Assembly (NCBI GenBank): GCA_963766365.1
Contig: CAVXZK010000002.1
Location: 62,001-126,000, forward strand
Direction: 5' to 3'
Source of the DNA: JALORV01 sp963766365
Lineage (GTDB): Bacteria > Pseudomonadota > Gammaproteobacteria > Burkholderiales > Burkholderiaceae_F
DNA length: 64,000 nucleotides
The notes under the pieces were generated by a model. The model did not search any database. It had not been told where the DNA came from and saw nothing but the letters and a program-made list of their open reading frames with translations. The translations under genes were made by a program, and so were the position numbers. Every line of letters begins with the position of its first letter. Position 1 is the first letter of the stretch. Below, piece by piece: positions 54,801-62,712 of the stretch.

Positions 54801-55984
54801 TGGGCATCGACCTCGAAAGCGGCGCGACGCGTCCGGCCGCGAACGGGGACAACGGCTTCCGCGTCGATCATGCGGCACTGGTCACCCCCGACCTGGTGAT
54901 CGCCCGGCGTTCCTTCCGCAACGTCACGCTCGGCGCGACGCGCACCGCCGGCGGCGGCTACGACGCCAACGTCGTTTCTGACAGCGTCGTGGGTTACATC
55001 GGCTGGCGGCCTGGTCCGGCTGGCGCGACCGGTGGCGCAAGCCTCGGGCAGGTGAATGCACGCCTGTCGAAGCTCGTCATTCCCGCCAGCAGGAAGGACG
55101 AGGTCGTCAGCGCGCTCCAGGCAACGACACGGCCCTACCCTGCATTCGACGTCGCTATCGAGAACTTCGAACTCGGACCCACGAAGTACGGTCGACTCGA
55201 GTTTGCGGCCTCCAACTCTGGTACGGGCACGGCGGCCGCATGGCGCCTGAGCCGTCTCGAGGTCTCGAATCCCGACATGAAGGCGAGCGCCACCGGCGAC
55301 TGGTTGCCGGGGACCTCGGGTGCACGGCGCATGCGTATCAACTTCGTGCTGGATACGGTCGATGCCGGCGCCACGCTGGCGCGGTTCGGCATCCCGGGAG
55401 CCGTTGCCCGCGGGCACGGCAAACTCGAAGGCAAGCTCGACTGGGCCGGATCGCCGCTGGATCTCGACTACGCGTCGCTGTCCGGCAATCTCGGCCTGCG
55501 CGTCGACGACGGCCGCTTCCTCAAGGTCGACAGCCGCGGTGCCGGCCGCCTTCTGACGCTGCTGTCCTTGCAGTCGCTGTCGCGCTCACTGACAGCCGAT
55601 TCGCGCGAAGACTTTGGCGAAGGTTTTGCCTTCAGCGCTATCAAGGCGGACGCGACCGTGAATCGGGGCGTGATGTCGACCGAGAACTTCAGCATGGCCG
55701 GTACCGGCGCCGCCGCCTTCATCTCGGGCAGTGTCGACTTGCGCAACGAGACTCAGCAACTGCATCTGGTGGTGCTTCCGGAAATCGATGCATCGACTGC
55801 CGCCCTTGCGCTGGGTGTCGCCAATCCGATCCTCGGCCTGGGCGCGCTGCTCGCCAATACGGTTCTGAAGGCGCCGCTCTCCAAGGCCTTTGCGCTGGAA
55901 TACGACATCACGGGAACGTGGAACGACCCGGTGATCGCACGCCGCAGTCGCGTTGTGGCCGACTCAGTGGAGCCTGTGAGATGA
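51869..55984 (+). CDS. yhdP: YhdP family AsmA-like envelope protein
   Basis: The 1371-residue protein has an N-terminal cytoplasmic tail, a membrane helix (about 66-92) and a long periplasmic AsmA-like beta-rich body (DUF3971 and AsmA C-terminal type). In E. coli, YhdP helps carry phospholipids to the outer membrane. The C-terminal region has LRVDDGRFLKVDSRGAGRLL and a tail ending near ITGTWNDPVIARRS. It is divergent from glnE and overlaps the nitrilase gene. Confidence 0.9.
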   Translation: MTPPSERPPTLARELSARAMAIEHALEDVAGQRFEDRLHAAEESIARRYGAGALRVLQLTLRALGWGLVACFFAFGMLLLALRYWLLPDINAMRPRIESIASAALKAPVTIGRVDASWQGLNLALALNDVRITGKRGGAVLALPRIEGTLSWFSLPALEPRFARLRIRAPELEIALLPDGVISVAGIVIDPKDSGGDNAVVDWLLEQNQLLIRDARVTLRDERATPMREILFSDADIRLESGLGGTQFGIRLAPPPAYAAPVDLRGDFRIPPFGSKSDFAKWKGQLFAQVDYIDLDWLNQWLHAPIDVRRANGALRAWLRIDSSDLVGSTTDLALKDVDARLGTDLQPLQLSSFQGRVTQMRWGSDGSGGQQVSLAGVTFILANGAQFPPLDLNFRSTTASSGRPEQYEIDGSRIDLTSLAGIATHVPLGKSLREAIERYAPAGQLMDVSLRWEGPEPEWRTMTARARFERLSIAAQPARDTGGVGTPGFERLTGSLHLERGAGSLKLASRDAVLVFPGVFQEPRIPLDQFQTDLKWKSGDRLEARIDTLQIANADIELSASGTWRAPEGAGSGVADLTGRISRLQANRAHRYVPLLAGEGTLWWLQHAVLEGRVEDAAFRLRGDLARFPFPIAADGEFRVAAQLRDGVLDVSPQVGPDGVRAETPVWPLIRGIDADLLFERQGMTIRGRRGTINGARIAEATARIPDLGHDATLNLNGQVTGALGDMLGYVNASPVAGWIGNITRGAEAQGNARVDLKLDLPLLHAADTRVSGTLLLQNNDLTFVDVPPFSRATGAFTFNERGVRFSNLTAGYLGGQTRLDATTQADGTIVVSAAGNATPPGLKRALDIDIVQRVLDRAQGSARYTASLTTQPGGMVLVAESDLTGLAIDGIAPIRKGAADAMPFRLERSRRSGEEMLRVTAGRSLAIHMEHRRERGTNRLVRGIVAVNEPANLPEDGMLVMVNVPRLDVEAWSAWLGIDLESGATRPAANGDNGFRVDHAALVTPDLVIARRSFRNVTLGATRTAGGGYDANVVSDSVVGYIGWRPGPAGATGGASLGQVNARLSKLVIPASRKDEVVSALQATTRPYPAFDVAIENFELGPTKYGRLEFAASNSGTGTAAAWRLSRLEVSNPDMKASATGDWLPGTSGARRMRINFVLDTVDAGATLARFGIPGAVARGHGKLEGKLDWAGSPLDLDYASLSGNLGLRVDDGRFLKVDSRGAGRLLTLLSLQSLSRSLTADSREDFGEGFAFSAIKADATVNRGVMSTENFSMAGTGAAAFISGSVDLRNETQQLHLVVLPEIDASTAALALGVANPILGLGALLANTVLKAPLSKAFALEYDITGTWNDPVIARRSRVVADSVEPVR

Positions 55985-56820
55985 AGATTCCGCCGCGCCC
56001 TCCCGGAACCGTTCGCGTCGCGGCCGTGCAGATGGTTTCGACGCCGCGCGTCGACGCGAATCTGGCCACGGCGGCGCAGCTGATCGCCGAGGCGACCGCT
56101 GCCGGGGCACAGCTGGTCGCGCTGCCCGAGTACTTCTGCCTGATGGGCATGCAGGACACCGACAAAGTCGCCGCGCGCGAGCCACTCGGCCGCGGACCGA
56201 TCCAGGATTTCCTCGCCCACCAGGCACGGCAGCACGGCATCTGGCTTGTCGGCGGCACGCTGCCGCTCGAAGCACCGGAAGCCGATCGCGTCCTCAACTC
56301 GACACTGGTGTTCGATCCGCGCGGAGAGCGCGTGGCACGCTACGACAAGGTCCATCTGTTCCGCTTCACACGCGGCGCAGAAAGCTACGACGAGGCGATC
56401 ACGATCGCGCCCGGGCGCGACGTGTCAACTTTCCTGTTCGATCCGCCAGACGGTCCGGCTCTGAAGGTGGGTCTCTCGATCTGCTACGACCTGCGCTTCC
56501 CGGAGCTTTATCGCGCCATGAAGCAGCCCGACCTGATCCTGGTTCCGGCGGCTTTCACGGCGACGACCGGCCGCGCGCATTGGGAGACGCTGCTGCGGGC
56601 GCGTGCGATCGAGAACCTCTGCTATGTGCTCGCGCCGGCGCAGGGTGGGCGCCATGAGAACGGGCGCGCCACGTTCGGTCATTCCATGCTGATCGACCCA
56701 TGGGGCGAAGTGATTGCCAATCGCCCTGACGGGCCTGGGGTTGTGTTCGGAGACATCGACCCGCAGGTGATTTCCCGATGTCGTGCCTCCCTGCCCGCCC
56801 TGGCTCATCGCGTGCTGTAA
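55981..56820 (+). CDS. Nitrilase-superfamily carbon-nitrogen hydrolase
   Basis: The 279-residue enzyme has the Glu-Lys-Cys triad of nitrilases: ALPEYF near residue 44, YDKVHLF near residue 122 and the cysteine in SICYDLRFPE near residue 167. Members next to tldD are often deaminated glutathione amidases or omega-amidases; this assignment is inference. ATG at 55981 overlaps the yhdP stop as ATGA. Confidence 0.92.
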   Translation: MKIPPRPPGTVRVAAVQMVSTPRVDANLATAAQLIAEATAAGAQLVALPEYFCLMGMQDTDKVAAREPLGRGPIQDFLAHQARQHGIWLVGGTLPLEAPEADRVLNSTLVFDPRGERVARYDKVHLFRFTRGAESYDEAITIAPGRDVSTFLFDPPDGPALKVGLSICYDLRFPELYRAMKQPDLILVPAAFTATTGRAHWETLLRARAIENLCYVLAPAQGGRHENGRATFGHSMLIDPWGEVIANRPDGPGVVFGDIDPQVISRCRASLPALAHRVL

Positions 56821-56925
56821 CTCCGGCGTTTCGAAGGGCAGCTGCCCCTATACACTGCGCGCTTTGCCGGTATGGCGCGCCACTTCGCCGACGCTGTATC
56901 GACATGCACCTACTCTGATTGCCCC

Positions 56926-58386
56926 ATGAAAGCCCACGATCCTGCGCTTGATCGCCTGGCCACTGCCAAGGCGCTGCTCCTCGACCCCTACGGCCTCGAT
57001 GAAGGGCATCTGCAAAAGGTGCTGTCGACGATCTTCGAACACCGGGCCGACTATGCGGACCTGTACTTCCAGTACACCCGCAACGAGTCGTTCTCGCTGG
57101 AGGAAGGCATCGTCAAGAGCGGCAGTTTCGACATCGAACAGGGCGTCGGCGTGCGTGCCGTCGCCGGCGACCGGACCGCGTTCGCATATTCCGACGACCT
57201 GTCCCTCGAATCGCTGACCGAAGCCGCCGTCACGGCGCGTGCGATTGCGCGGCAGGGCAGCGGCAAGGTGCGCATCGCGCCGCGCATAGCACCACGTTCC
57301 CAGGCAGCGCTGTATGGCACGGCGGACCCGGTCGCCTCCCTCGACGCTGCCGAGAAGATCCGGTTGCTCGAGCGCATTGAAAGGATCGCCCGCGGCCGCG
57401 ACCCGCGCGTAAAGCAGGTGATGGCCAACATCGGCGCGGAGTACGACGTCGTGCTGGTCGCCCGCAGCGACGGCGTGCTCGCGGCCGACGTGCGGCCCCT
57501 GGTGCAGCTGTCGGTCACGGTCATCGTCGAAGAGCATGGACGTCGCGAACAGGGCTTCTCGGGCGGTGGCGGCCGCCATGATCTCGCCTTCTTCTCGGAG
57601 GAGCGCCTTGTCGAGCACGCGAACAAGGCGGTCGATCAGGCACTCGTCAATCTGGCGGCCAAGCCCGCACCTGCAGGCGTCATGCCGGTGGTGCTCGGCC
57701 CGGGCTGGCCAGGCATCCTGCTGCACGAGGCCGTCGGCCACGGCCTCGAAGGCGATTTCAATCGCAAGGGCTCAAGCGCCTTTGCCGGTCGCGTCGGCCA
57801 GCGTGTGGCTTCACCCGGCGTCACGGTGGTCGACGATGGCACGCTGCCCAACCGCCGCGGCTCGCTCAATATCGATGACGAGGGCAACGCGACGCAGCGC
57901 ACCGTGATGATCGAGGACGGCATCCTGCGTGGCTACATCCAGGATTCGCTGAACGCACGCCTGATGAAGGTCACACCTACCGGCAACGGCCGGCGCGAAT
58001 CGTTTGCTCACCTGCCGATGCCGCGCATGACCAACACCTACATGCTCGCCGGCGACCACGCGCCCGAGGAGATCATCCGCTCGGTGAAGTCAGGCCTATA
58101 TGCGAGCAACTTCCGCGGTGGCCAGGTTGACATCACCAATGGCAAGTTCGTGTTCAGCATGGCCGAGGCCTACCTGATCGAGAACGGCCGCATCACGGCG
58201 CCGGTGAAGGGCGCGACGCTGATCGGTAACGGCCCGGATGCGCTGACGCGAGTGACGATGATCGGCAGCGACATGGAGCTCGATCTCGGCATCGGCACCT
58301 GCGGCAAGGACGGCCAGAGCGTTCCGGTCGGTGTCGGTCAGCCCACGCTGCGCATCGAGGGCCTCACGGTCGGGGGGACGGCGTAG
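56926..58386 (+). CDS. tldD: Metalloprotease TldD
   Basis: The 486-residue protein is the TldD subunit of the TldD/TldE protease, which trims microcin B17 leader and CcdA in E. coli. The zinc motif HEAVGHGLEGDF is near residue 268. The start MKAHDPALDRLATAK at 56926 is preferred over the open frame from 56872. TldE (PmbA) is not in the window. Confidence 0.95.
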   Translation: MKAHDPALDRLATAKALLLDPYGLDEGHLQKVLSTIFEHRADYADLYFQYTRNESFSLEEGIVKSGSFDIEQGVGVRAVAGDRTAFAYSDDLSLESLTEAAVTARAIARQGSGKVRIAPRIAPRSQAALYGTADPVASLDAAEKIRLLERIERIARGRDPRVKQVMANIGAEYDVVLVARSDGVLAADVRPLVQLSVTVIVEEHGRREQGFSGGGGRHDLAFFSEERLVEHANKAVDQALVNLAAKPAPAGVMPVVLGPGWPGILLHEAVGHGLEGDFNRKGSSAFAGRVGQRVASPGVTVVDDGTLPNRRGSLNIDDEGNATQRTVMIEDGILRGYIQDSLNARLMKVTPTGNGRRESFAHLPMPRMTNTYMLAGDHAPEEIIRSVKSGLYASNFRGGQVDITNGKFVFSMAEAYLIENGRITAPVKGATLIGNGPDALTRVTMIGSDMELDLGIGTCGKDGQSVPVGVGQPTLRIEGLTVGGTA

Positions 58387-58448
58387 GTGAGCTGGATGTA
58401 CGCGACGGCTGCGCCGTCGCACGTGCATCAAGCTCGGTCTGATCAGGC

Positions 58449-58468
58449 GCGCCGCCTTGGGGCGGCGC
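58449..58468 (+). terminator. GC-rich hairpin downstream of tldD
   Basis: GCGCCGCC (58449-58456) and GGCGGCGC (58461-58468) form a perfect 8-bp stem with a TTGG loop, 63 bases after tldD. No T tract follows, so rho-independent termination is not clear. Between here and the acyltransferase gene, a TATAAC box is visible at 58558-58563. Confidence 0.4.
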
Positions 58469-58587
58469 GGCGGCGGCGCGCAGTACAAAAGCACAAAAGC
58501 TCGCGGGACCTGCCGTGTTCGCCACGCATCAGCGGGGCGCGCTTGGCATAATTTTCGTATAACAGCGAAGCCGTTCGGGGAGATCCA

Positions 58588-59190
58588 CTGAAGTTCCTGC
58601 CGCCGATCGTGTGGCTGACGCGCCTGCTCGTCGGTGCGTACCCGCGCTGGATCGGGTCTGCACCGACTGCGGCACAGCGCATCTATTTCGGCAATCACAC
58701 GAGCCACATGGATACCGTGGTGCTGTGGGCCGCACTGCCGGAAGAACTGCGCTCGAACACCCGACCGGTCGCCGCCAAGGACTACTGGGACAAGCCGGGC
58801 ATCCGCGGCGTCATCGCGCGTGACGAGCTGAACGTCGTGATGGTCGATCGCAGTCGCGAGGACCCCGACGCCGATCCGCTCGACCCGCTGAAGGACGCGC
58901 TCGAGCATGGTTTCTCCCTGATCATCTTTCCCGAGGGCACCCGCAGCGCGCAGCCGCTTCCGGGCCCCTTCAAGAGCGGGCTCTACCACCTCGCCAGCGA
59001 GTTCCCGCAGGTCGAGCTGATTCCGGTCTACATAGAGAACCTGCATCGGAGCATGCCCAAGGGCGCGCTGCTGCCCGTTCCGATCATCTGCACGGTCCGT
59101 TTCGGCGCGGCGCTCTCGCTCGCGCCCGGCGAGGACAAGGACCTCTTCCTTGAGCGCGCGCGCGCTGCGGTGATCCGGCTCGCAAGCTGA
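58588..59190 (+). CDS. 1-acyl-sn-glycerol-3-phosphate acyltransferase (PlsC family)
   Basis: The 200-residue protein (193 from GTG 58609) is a PlsC-type acyltransferase that makes phosphatidic acid. The catalytic HTSHMD is near residue 37 and FPEGTRS near residue 115. GGGGAGA at 58577-58583 sits correctly for a CTG at 58588 and too far from the first GTG, so a CTG start is likely. The stop overlaps the next ATG (TGATG). Confidence 0.85.
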   Translation: MKFLPPIVWLTRLLVGAYPRWIGSAPTAAQRIYFGNHTSHMDTVVLWAALPEELRSNTRPVAAKDYWDKPGIRGVIARDELNVVMVDRSREDPDADPLDPLKDALEHGFSLIIFPEGTRSAQPLPGPFKSGLYHLASEFPQVELIPVYIENLHRSMPKGALLPVPIICTVRFGAALSLAPGEDKDLFLERARAAVIRLAS

Positions 59191-60146
59191 TGAACCTCAG
59201 CCTCAACGAAACCTTCCTCGCGGTGTTCTGCACGCTGGCGATCCTGTCGGCGGTGGCGACCGGGGTCGGCCAGTGGGCGGCCCACCATACGATCGACTCC
59301 GCACGACTCGCACGTCTGGGCCTGCTCAATTCGAGAATTCGCGGCTCCTGGTCGGTACTGGCCGTCTTCACGATTGCCTTCGCGATGGGACCGGTGGCGC
59401 TGCTGGTCGTCTTCGCACTCGCCTCGTTCTTCGCGTTGCGCGAGTTCGTGTCACTGACGCCGATCAAGTCGTCGGACCATTGGGCCTTGGTCGTTGCCTT
59501 TTACCTCGTGATTCCGGCGCAGTACCTTCTGCTCGGCTTTGGCCGGGCCAGCGTGTTTGCGACCTTCATTCCCGTCTACATCTTCCTGCTGCTGCCGGTC
59601 GTCGTGGCGATCCGGCAGGACAACGAGCGCTTTCTAGAACGCGTCGCCAAGGTGCAATGGGGCCTGATGATCAGTGTCTATTGCATCAGCCATGCGCCGG
59701 CGATTGCGACCTTGCCGATCAAGGGCTACGAGGGCCGCGGACCGCTGTTGCTGCTGTTCTTCCTGCTGGTGCTGTTCCTGTCCGACCTGCTGCAGATCAT
59801 CTTCAGCGCCATGCTCGACGGGCCGGCGCTGAAGTCCAACCCGAACAAGACCGCCAAGGGCGTGCTCGCTGGCAGCGCCTGCGGAGCGCTGATCGGCACA
59901 CTCTTGTGGTGGATGACGCCGTTTACGTGGTGGCAGGCGTTGATCATGTCGCTCGTCATCGTCGGCACTGGCTACCTCGGCAGCGTGGTGCTGGCTGCCG
60001 TCAAGCAGAGCCTGGGCGCCCGCCTGTGGGACACCGAGTTCGAGCTCACCCGCGGCGTGCTGGAGCGGCTCGATGCGCTCACCTTTGCGGCGCCGCTCTT
60101 CTGGCAGATCACCCGTTATTTCTGGGTCATCCGCGCCGACGTCTGA
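59190..60146 (+). CDS. CdsA-like cytidylyltransferase homologue with eroded signature
   Basis: The 318-residue membrane protein has about eight helices and the CdsA/YnbB layout, ending FAAPLFWQITRYFW. In the C-terminal signature the expected KR, KD, GHGG and DRxDS residues read KQ, RL, LTRG and ERLDA. Several putative metal-binding aspartates are therefore missing. It may be a non-canonical CDP-lipid enzyme or inactive. It overlaps the acyltransferase gene. Confidence 0.75.
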   Translation: MNLSLNETFLAVFCTLAILSAVATGVGQWAAHHTIDSARLARLGLLNSRIRGSWSVLAVFTIAFAMGPVALLVVFALASFFALREFVSLTPIKSSDHWALVVAFYLVIPAQYLLLGFGRASVFATFIPVYIFLLLPVVVAIRQDNERFLERVAKVQWGLMISVYCISHAPAIATLPIKGYEGRGPLLLLFFLLVLFLSDLLQIIFSAMLDGPALKSNPNKTAKGVLAGSACGALIGTLLWWMTPFTWWQALIMSLVIVGTGYLGSVVLAAVKQSLGARLWDTEFELTRGVLERLDALTFAAPLFWQITRYFWVIRADV

Positions 60147-60167
60147 CCGGTCTCAAGCCGTGCCGGC

Positions 60168-60197
60168 TTGCGGCCCTGCAGCAACCTCGGGTATCTT
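60168..60197 (+). promoter_or_regulatory. Candidate promoter of the aroG leader transcript
   Basis: TTGCGG (60168-60173) and TATCTT (60192-60197) are 18 bases apart, which would start RNA near 60204, about 30 bases before the leader peptide. The -35 overlaps an inverted repeat (CAAGCCG 60154-60160, CGGCTTG 60164-60170). The match to consensus is modest. Confidence 0.35.
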
Positions 60198-60234
60198 GCG
60201 GTCTCGCGTCGCGTTTGCGCGGCGCGCGCTGACC

Positions 60235-60318
60235 ATGAACCTGACTGCGCGCTTCTATTTTTTCTACTTTTGTGGCTTTTTCCGGCCCTTGGCGGAGAGA
60301 GTCGAACGGCGCGCGTAA
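60235..60318 (+). CDS. Phe/Tyr-rich leader peptide of the DAHP synthase gene
   Basis: The 27-residue peptide has FYFFYF at residues 7-12 and FF at 15-16, with eight aromatic codons in ten at 60253-60282. It ends in TAA at 60318, 24 bases before a terminator stem. Such Phe-codon clusters are the hallmark of attenuation leaders (pheA, pheST). The position fits ribosome stalling when charged tRNA-Phe or tRNA-Tyr is scarce. Confidence 0.8.
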   Translation: MNLTARFYFFYFCGFFRPLAERVERRA

Positions 60319-60342
60319 CGAGAGACACCGAATCGACCCGAA

Positions 60343-60374
60343 CCGCCAGGCCCAAACACCTGGCGGTTTTTTTT
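60343..60374 (+). terminator. Attenuator terminator upstream of aroG
   Basis: CCGCCAGG (60343-60350) and CCTGGCGG (60359-60366) form a perfect 8-bp stem with an 8-base loop, followed by eight T residues (60367-60374). The left arm can instead pair with CTTGGCGG at 60288-60295 (one G-U pair), right after the Phe/Tyr codons. That would be the antiterminator. Confidence 0.8.
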
Positions 60375-60430
60375 CGCCAGGTGGGCCGGCCGGGAAACGC
60401 CGAGGAACCACGATGGACGGAGCACGAACC

Positions 60431-61507
60431 ATGCGCTACATGACCGATGACCTGCGGATCCGCGAGATCAAGGAACTCTCGCCGCCGTCGCACCTGATCC
60501 GCGAGTTCCCGTGCGAAGACGTCGCATCGGTCACGGTGCACGAGAGCCGGCAGGCGATTCATCGCATCCTGCACGGTATGGATGACCGGCTGGTCGTGGT
60601 GATCGGGCCGTGCTCGATCCACGATCCGTCGGCAGCGCTGGATTACGCCCGCAAGCTGAAAGCCGAACGCGACCGCCTCACGGCGGACCTCGAGATCGTC
60701 ATGCGCGTCTACTTCGAGAAGCCCCGCACCACGGTGGGCTGGAAGGGCCTGATCAACGATCCCGACATGGACGGCAGTTTTCGCATCAACCACGGCCTGC
60801 GCGTAGCGCGCGAGCTTCTGATGGAGATCAACGCAGCCGGCCTGCCCGCCGGCTGCGAGTATCTCGACATGATCACGCCGCAGTACATCGCCGACTTCGT
60901 CGCGTGGGGCGCGATCGGTGCGCGCACGACCGAGAGCCAGGTGCACCGCGAATTGGCCTCCGGCCTGTCGTGTCCGGTCGGCTTCAAGAATGGCACCGAC
61001 GGCAACATCAGGATCGCCGCAGACGCCATCAAGGCCGCGCAGCAACCCCACCATTTCCTGTCGGTCACGAAGGGCGGCCACTCGGCCATCGTCTCCACCA
61101 AGGGCAACGAGGACTGCCACATCATCCTGCGCGGCGGCAGGCAGCCGAACTTCGATGTCTCAAGCGTCGAGGCGGCGTGCGTTGAACTCGGCAAGGCAGG
61201 CCTGGCGCAGCGGCTGATGATCGACGCCAGCCACGCCAACAGCCAGAAGAACCATGCGAACCAGGTCCCGGTCTGCGAGAACGTCGCGCAGCAACTCGCT
61301 GCCGGCGACACGCGCATCATCGGCGTCATGGTCGAGGGCAACCTCACTGCGGGGCGGCAGGACCTCGTTCCCGGCAAGCCGCTGAACTACGGCCAGTCGG
61401 TTACCGACGCCTGCATCGGCTGGGACGACAGCGTGCGCGTGCTGGACACACTGGCCGAGGGCGTGCGACAGCGTCGACTGAAGGCCACGAACTACAGCGG
61501 GAAGTAG
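60431..61507 (+). CDS. aroG: 3-deoxy-7-phosphoheptulonate (DAHP) synthase
   Basis: The 358-residue class I enzyme joins phosphoenolpyruvate and erythrose 4-phosphate, the first step of the shikimate pathway. RVYFEKPRTTVGWKG, GPCSIHDP and DASHANSQKNH are AroF/G/H motifs. The start MRYMTDDLRIREIKEL at 60431 aligns with E. coli AroG and has GGAG 8 bases away; ATG 60413 is an alternative. An attenuation-type leader precedes it. Which aromatic amino acid inhibits it is not evident. Confidence 0.96.
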   Translation: MRYMTDDLRIREIKELSPPSHLIREFPCEDVASVTVHESRQAIHRILHGMDDRLVVVIGPCSIHDPSAALDYARKLKAERDRLTADLEIVMRVYFEKPRTTVGWKGLINDPDMDGSFRINHGLRVARELLMEINAAGLPAGCEYLDMITPQYIADFVAWGAIGARTTESQVHRELASGLSCPVGFKNGTDGNIRIAADAIKAAQQPHHFLSVTKGGHSAIVSTKGNEDCHIILRGGRQPNFDVSSVEAACVELGKAGLAQRLMIDASHANSQKNHANQVPVCENVAQQLAAGDTRIIGVMVEGNLTAGRQDLVPGKPLNYGQSVTDACIGWDDSVRVLDTLAEGVRQRRLKATNYSGK

Positions 61508-61575
61508 CGCCGGCACCCACCGGCCGCTGGCGCTACTGCCGTTCGTCGGGGCGCCGTTGACAGTTCGGGCTCTCG

Positions 61576-61601
61576 CTATCAAGGTGATATCACTTTGATA
61601 G
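61576..61601 (+). promoter_or_regulatory. 26-bp palindromic operator overlapping the SPFH ribosome-binding site
   Basis: The element reads CTATCAAGGTGAT then ATCACTTTGATAG, a palindrome with one mismatched base pair. Its right end abuts AGGAGG (61600-61605) of the SPFH gene, so a bound protein would block transcription or translation start. An Arc-family DNA-binding protein is encoded at the end of this operon (63191-63376) and is the best candidate to bind it. Confidence 0.65.
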
Positions 61602-61610
61602 GAGGCCGCA

Positions 61611-62495
61611 ATGCAACCCATGCCCCGCACCAACGAAGTCGAGCGCAGCAGCGCGAGCGGCTACGTCTGGATCGCCGTCGGACTCGCGCTGATCGCCGCC
61701 GGCGTCTTCCTCGTGGTGCGGCCGGCAGGTCCGATCCTCCTGTTCTCCGGCGTGCTGCTGATCCTCGCCGGCGCCCTGGTACTGGCGGGCCTGTACATGT
61801 TGCAGCCCAACGAGGCCGCGATCCTGCTGCTGTTCGGCGAGTATGTCGGGACCGACCGGGCCGAGGGCCTGCGCTGGGCCAACCCGTTCTACAAGAAGCA
61901 GAAGATCAGCCTGCGCGCGCACAACCTGATGAGCGAGCGGCTGAAGGTCAACGACAAGCGCGGCAACCCGATCGAGATTGCTGCAGCGATCGTCTGGCGG
62001 GTGCGCAACACCGCACAGGCGGTGTTTGACGTTGAGGACTACGACGAGTACGTGCGCGTACAGGCCGAAGCGGCGATCCGCCATCTCGCCTCGAGATACG
62101 CCTATGACGAAGGCGAGCACGAGGGGTCCGACGAGCCAACCCTGCGCGCCAGCCAGGACCGCGTGACGGAGGCGCTGATCCGCGAGCTGGCCGATCGCCT
62201 CGACCAGGCCGGCATCGTCGTGGAAGACGCGAAACTGACCCACCTCGCCTACGCGCCGGAAATCGCGCAGGTCATGCTGCGGCGCCAGCAGGCCGAGGCG
62301 ATCATCGCTGCGCGCAGCAAGATCGTGCATGGCGCGGTCAGCATGGTGGAAATGGCGCTCAAGGGCCTGTCGGAGCGCGACATCGTGCACCTCGACGACG
62401 AGCGCCGTGCAGCGATGGTCAGCAACCTTCTGGTGGTGCTGTGCTCCGAGGGCGAGGCGCAGCCGGTGATCAATACCGGCACGCTCTACCAGTAA
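61611..62495 (+). CDS. SPFH/Band 7 domain membrane protein
   Basis: The 294-residue protein has two N-terminal membrane helices (about 17-35 and 41-62), then an SPFH domain (about 65-235) with PNEAAILLLFGEYVGT and a C-terminal helical part. SPFH proteins form oligomers that organise membranes and control proteases. The role here is unknown. It is the first gene of a four-gene operon with an Arc-like protein. Confidence 0.88.
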   Translation: MQPMPRTNEVERSSASGYVWIAVGLALIAAGVFLVVRPAGPILLFSGVLLILAGALVLAGLYMLQPNEAAILLLFGEYVGTDRAEGLRWANPFYKKQKISLRAHNLMSERLKVNDKRGNPIEIAAAIVWRVRNTAQAVFDVEDYDEYVRVQAEAAIRHLASRYAYDEGEHEGSDEPTLRASQDRVTEALIRELADRLDQAGIVVEDAKLTHLAYAPEIAQVMLRRQQAEAIIAARSKIVHGAVSMVEMALKGLSERDIVHLDDERRAAMVSNLLVVLCSEGEAQPVINTGTLYQ

Positions 62496-62505
62496 GGAGC
62501 CGGCG

Positions 62506-62703
62506 ATGAATCCTTCCTTGGCGATCGTGATGGTCGTCGCGGGCGGTGCATTGCTCGCGTTGGCCCTATTTGGCTACGCGTTCGGCTGGTTCGCCCTAGA
62601 CGCCTCGATCGCACTGGGCGTGACCGGCGCCCTGATCGACACGGCCGGCACCCTGTTCCTGGTGACCGCACGTCGCAAGCGCGCCGGCACGTCACGACAC
62701 TGA
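62506..62703 (+). CDS. Small two-helix membrane protein
   Basis: The 65-residue protein has two hydrophobic helices (about 5-24 and 32-53) and a basic tail TARRKRAGTSRH. AAGGAG precedes the ATG. No family is recognised. It lies 10 bases after the SPFH gene and before the PH-like gene, so it probably belongs to the same membrane unit. Confidence 0.65.
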   Translation: MNPSLAIVMVVAGGALLALALFGYAFGWFALDASIALGVTGALIDTAGTLFLVTARRKRAGTSRH

Positions 62704-62712
62704 GGTCGATCC

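Noticed and set aside
53285..55417. 710-codon open frame antisense to yhdP
   Set aside because: High-GC codon bias leaves antisense frames open. The yhdP frame has a membrane helix and AsmA-like pattern, and the antisense product is Arg/His-rich low-complexity sequence.
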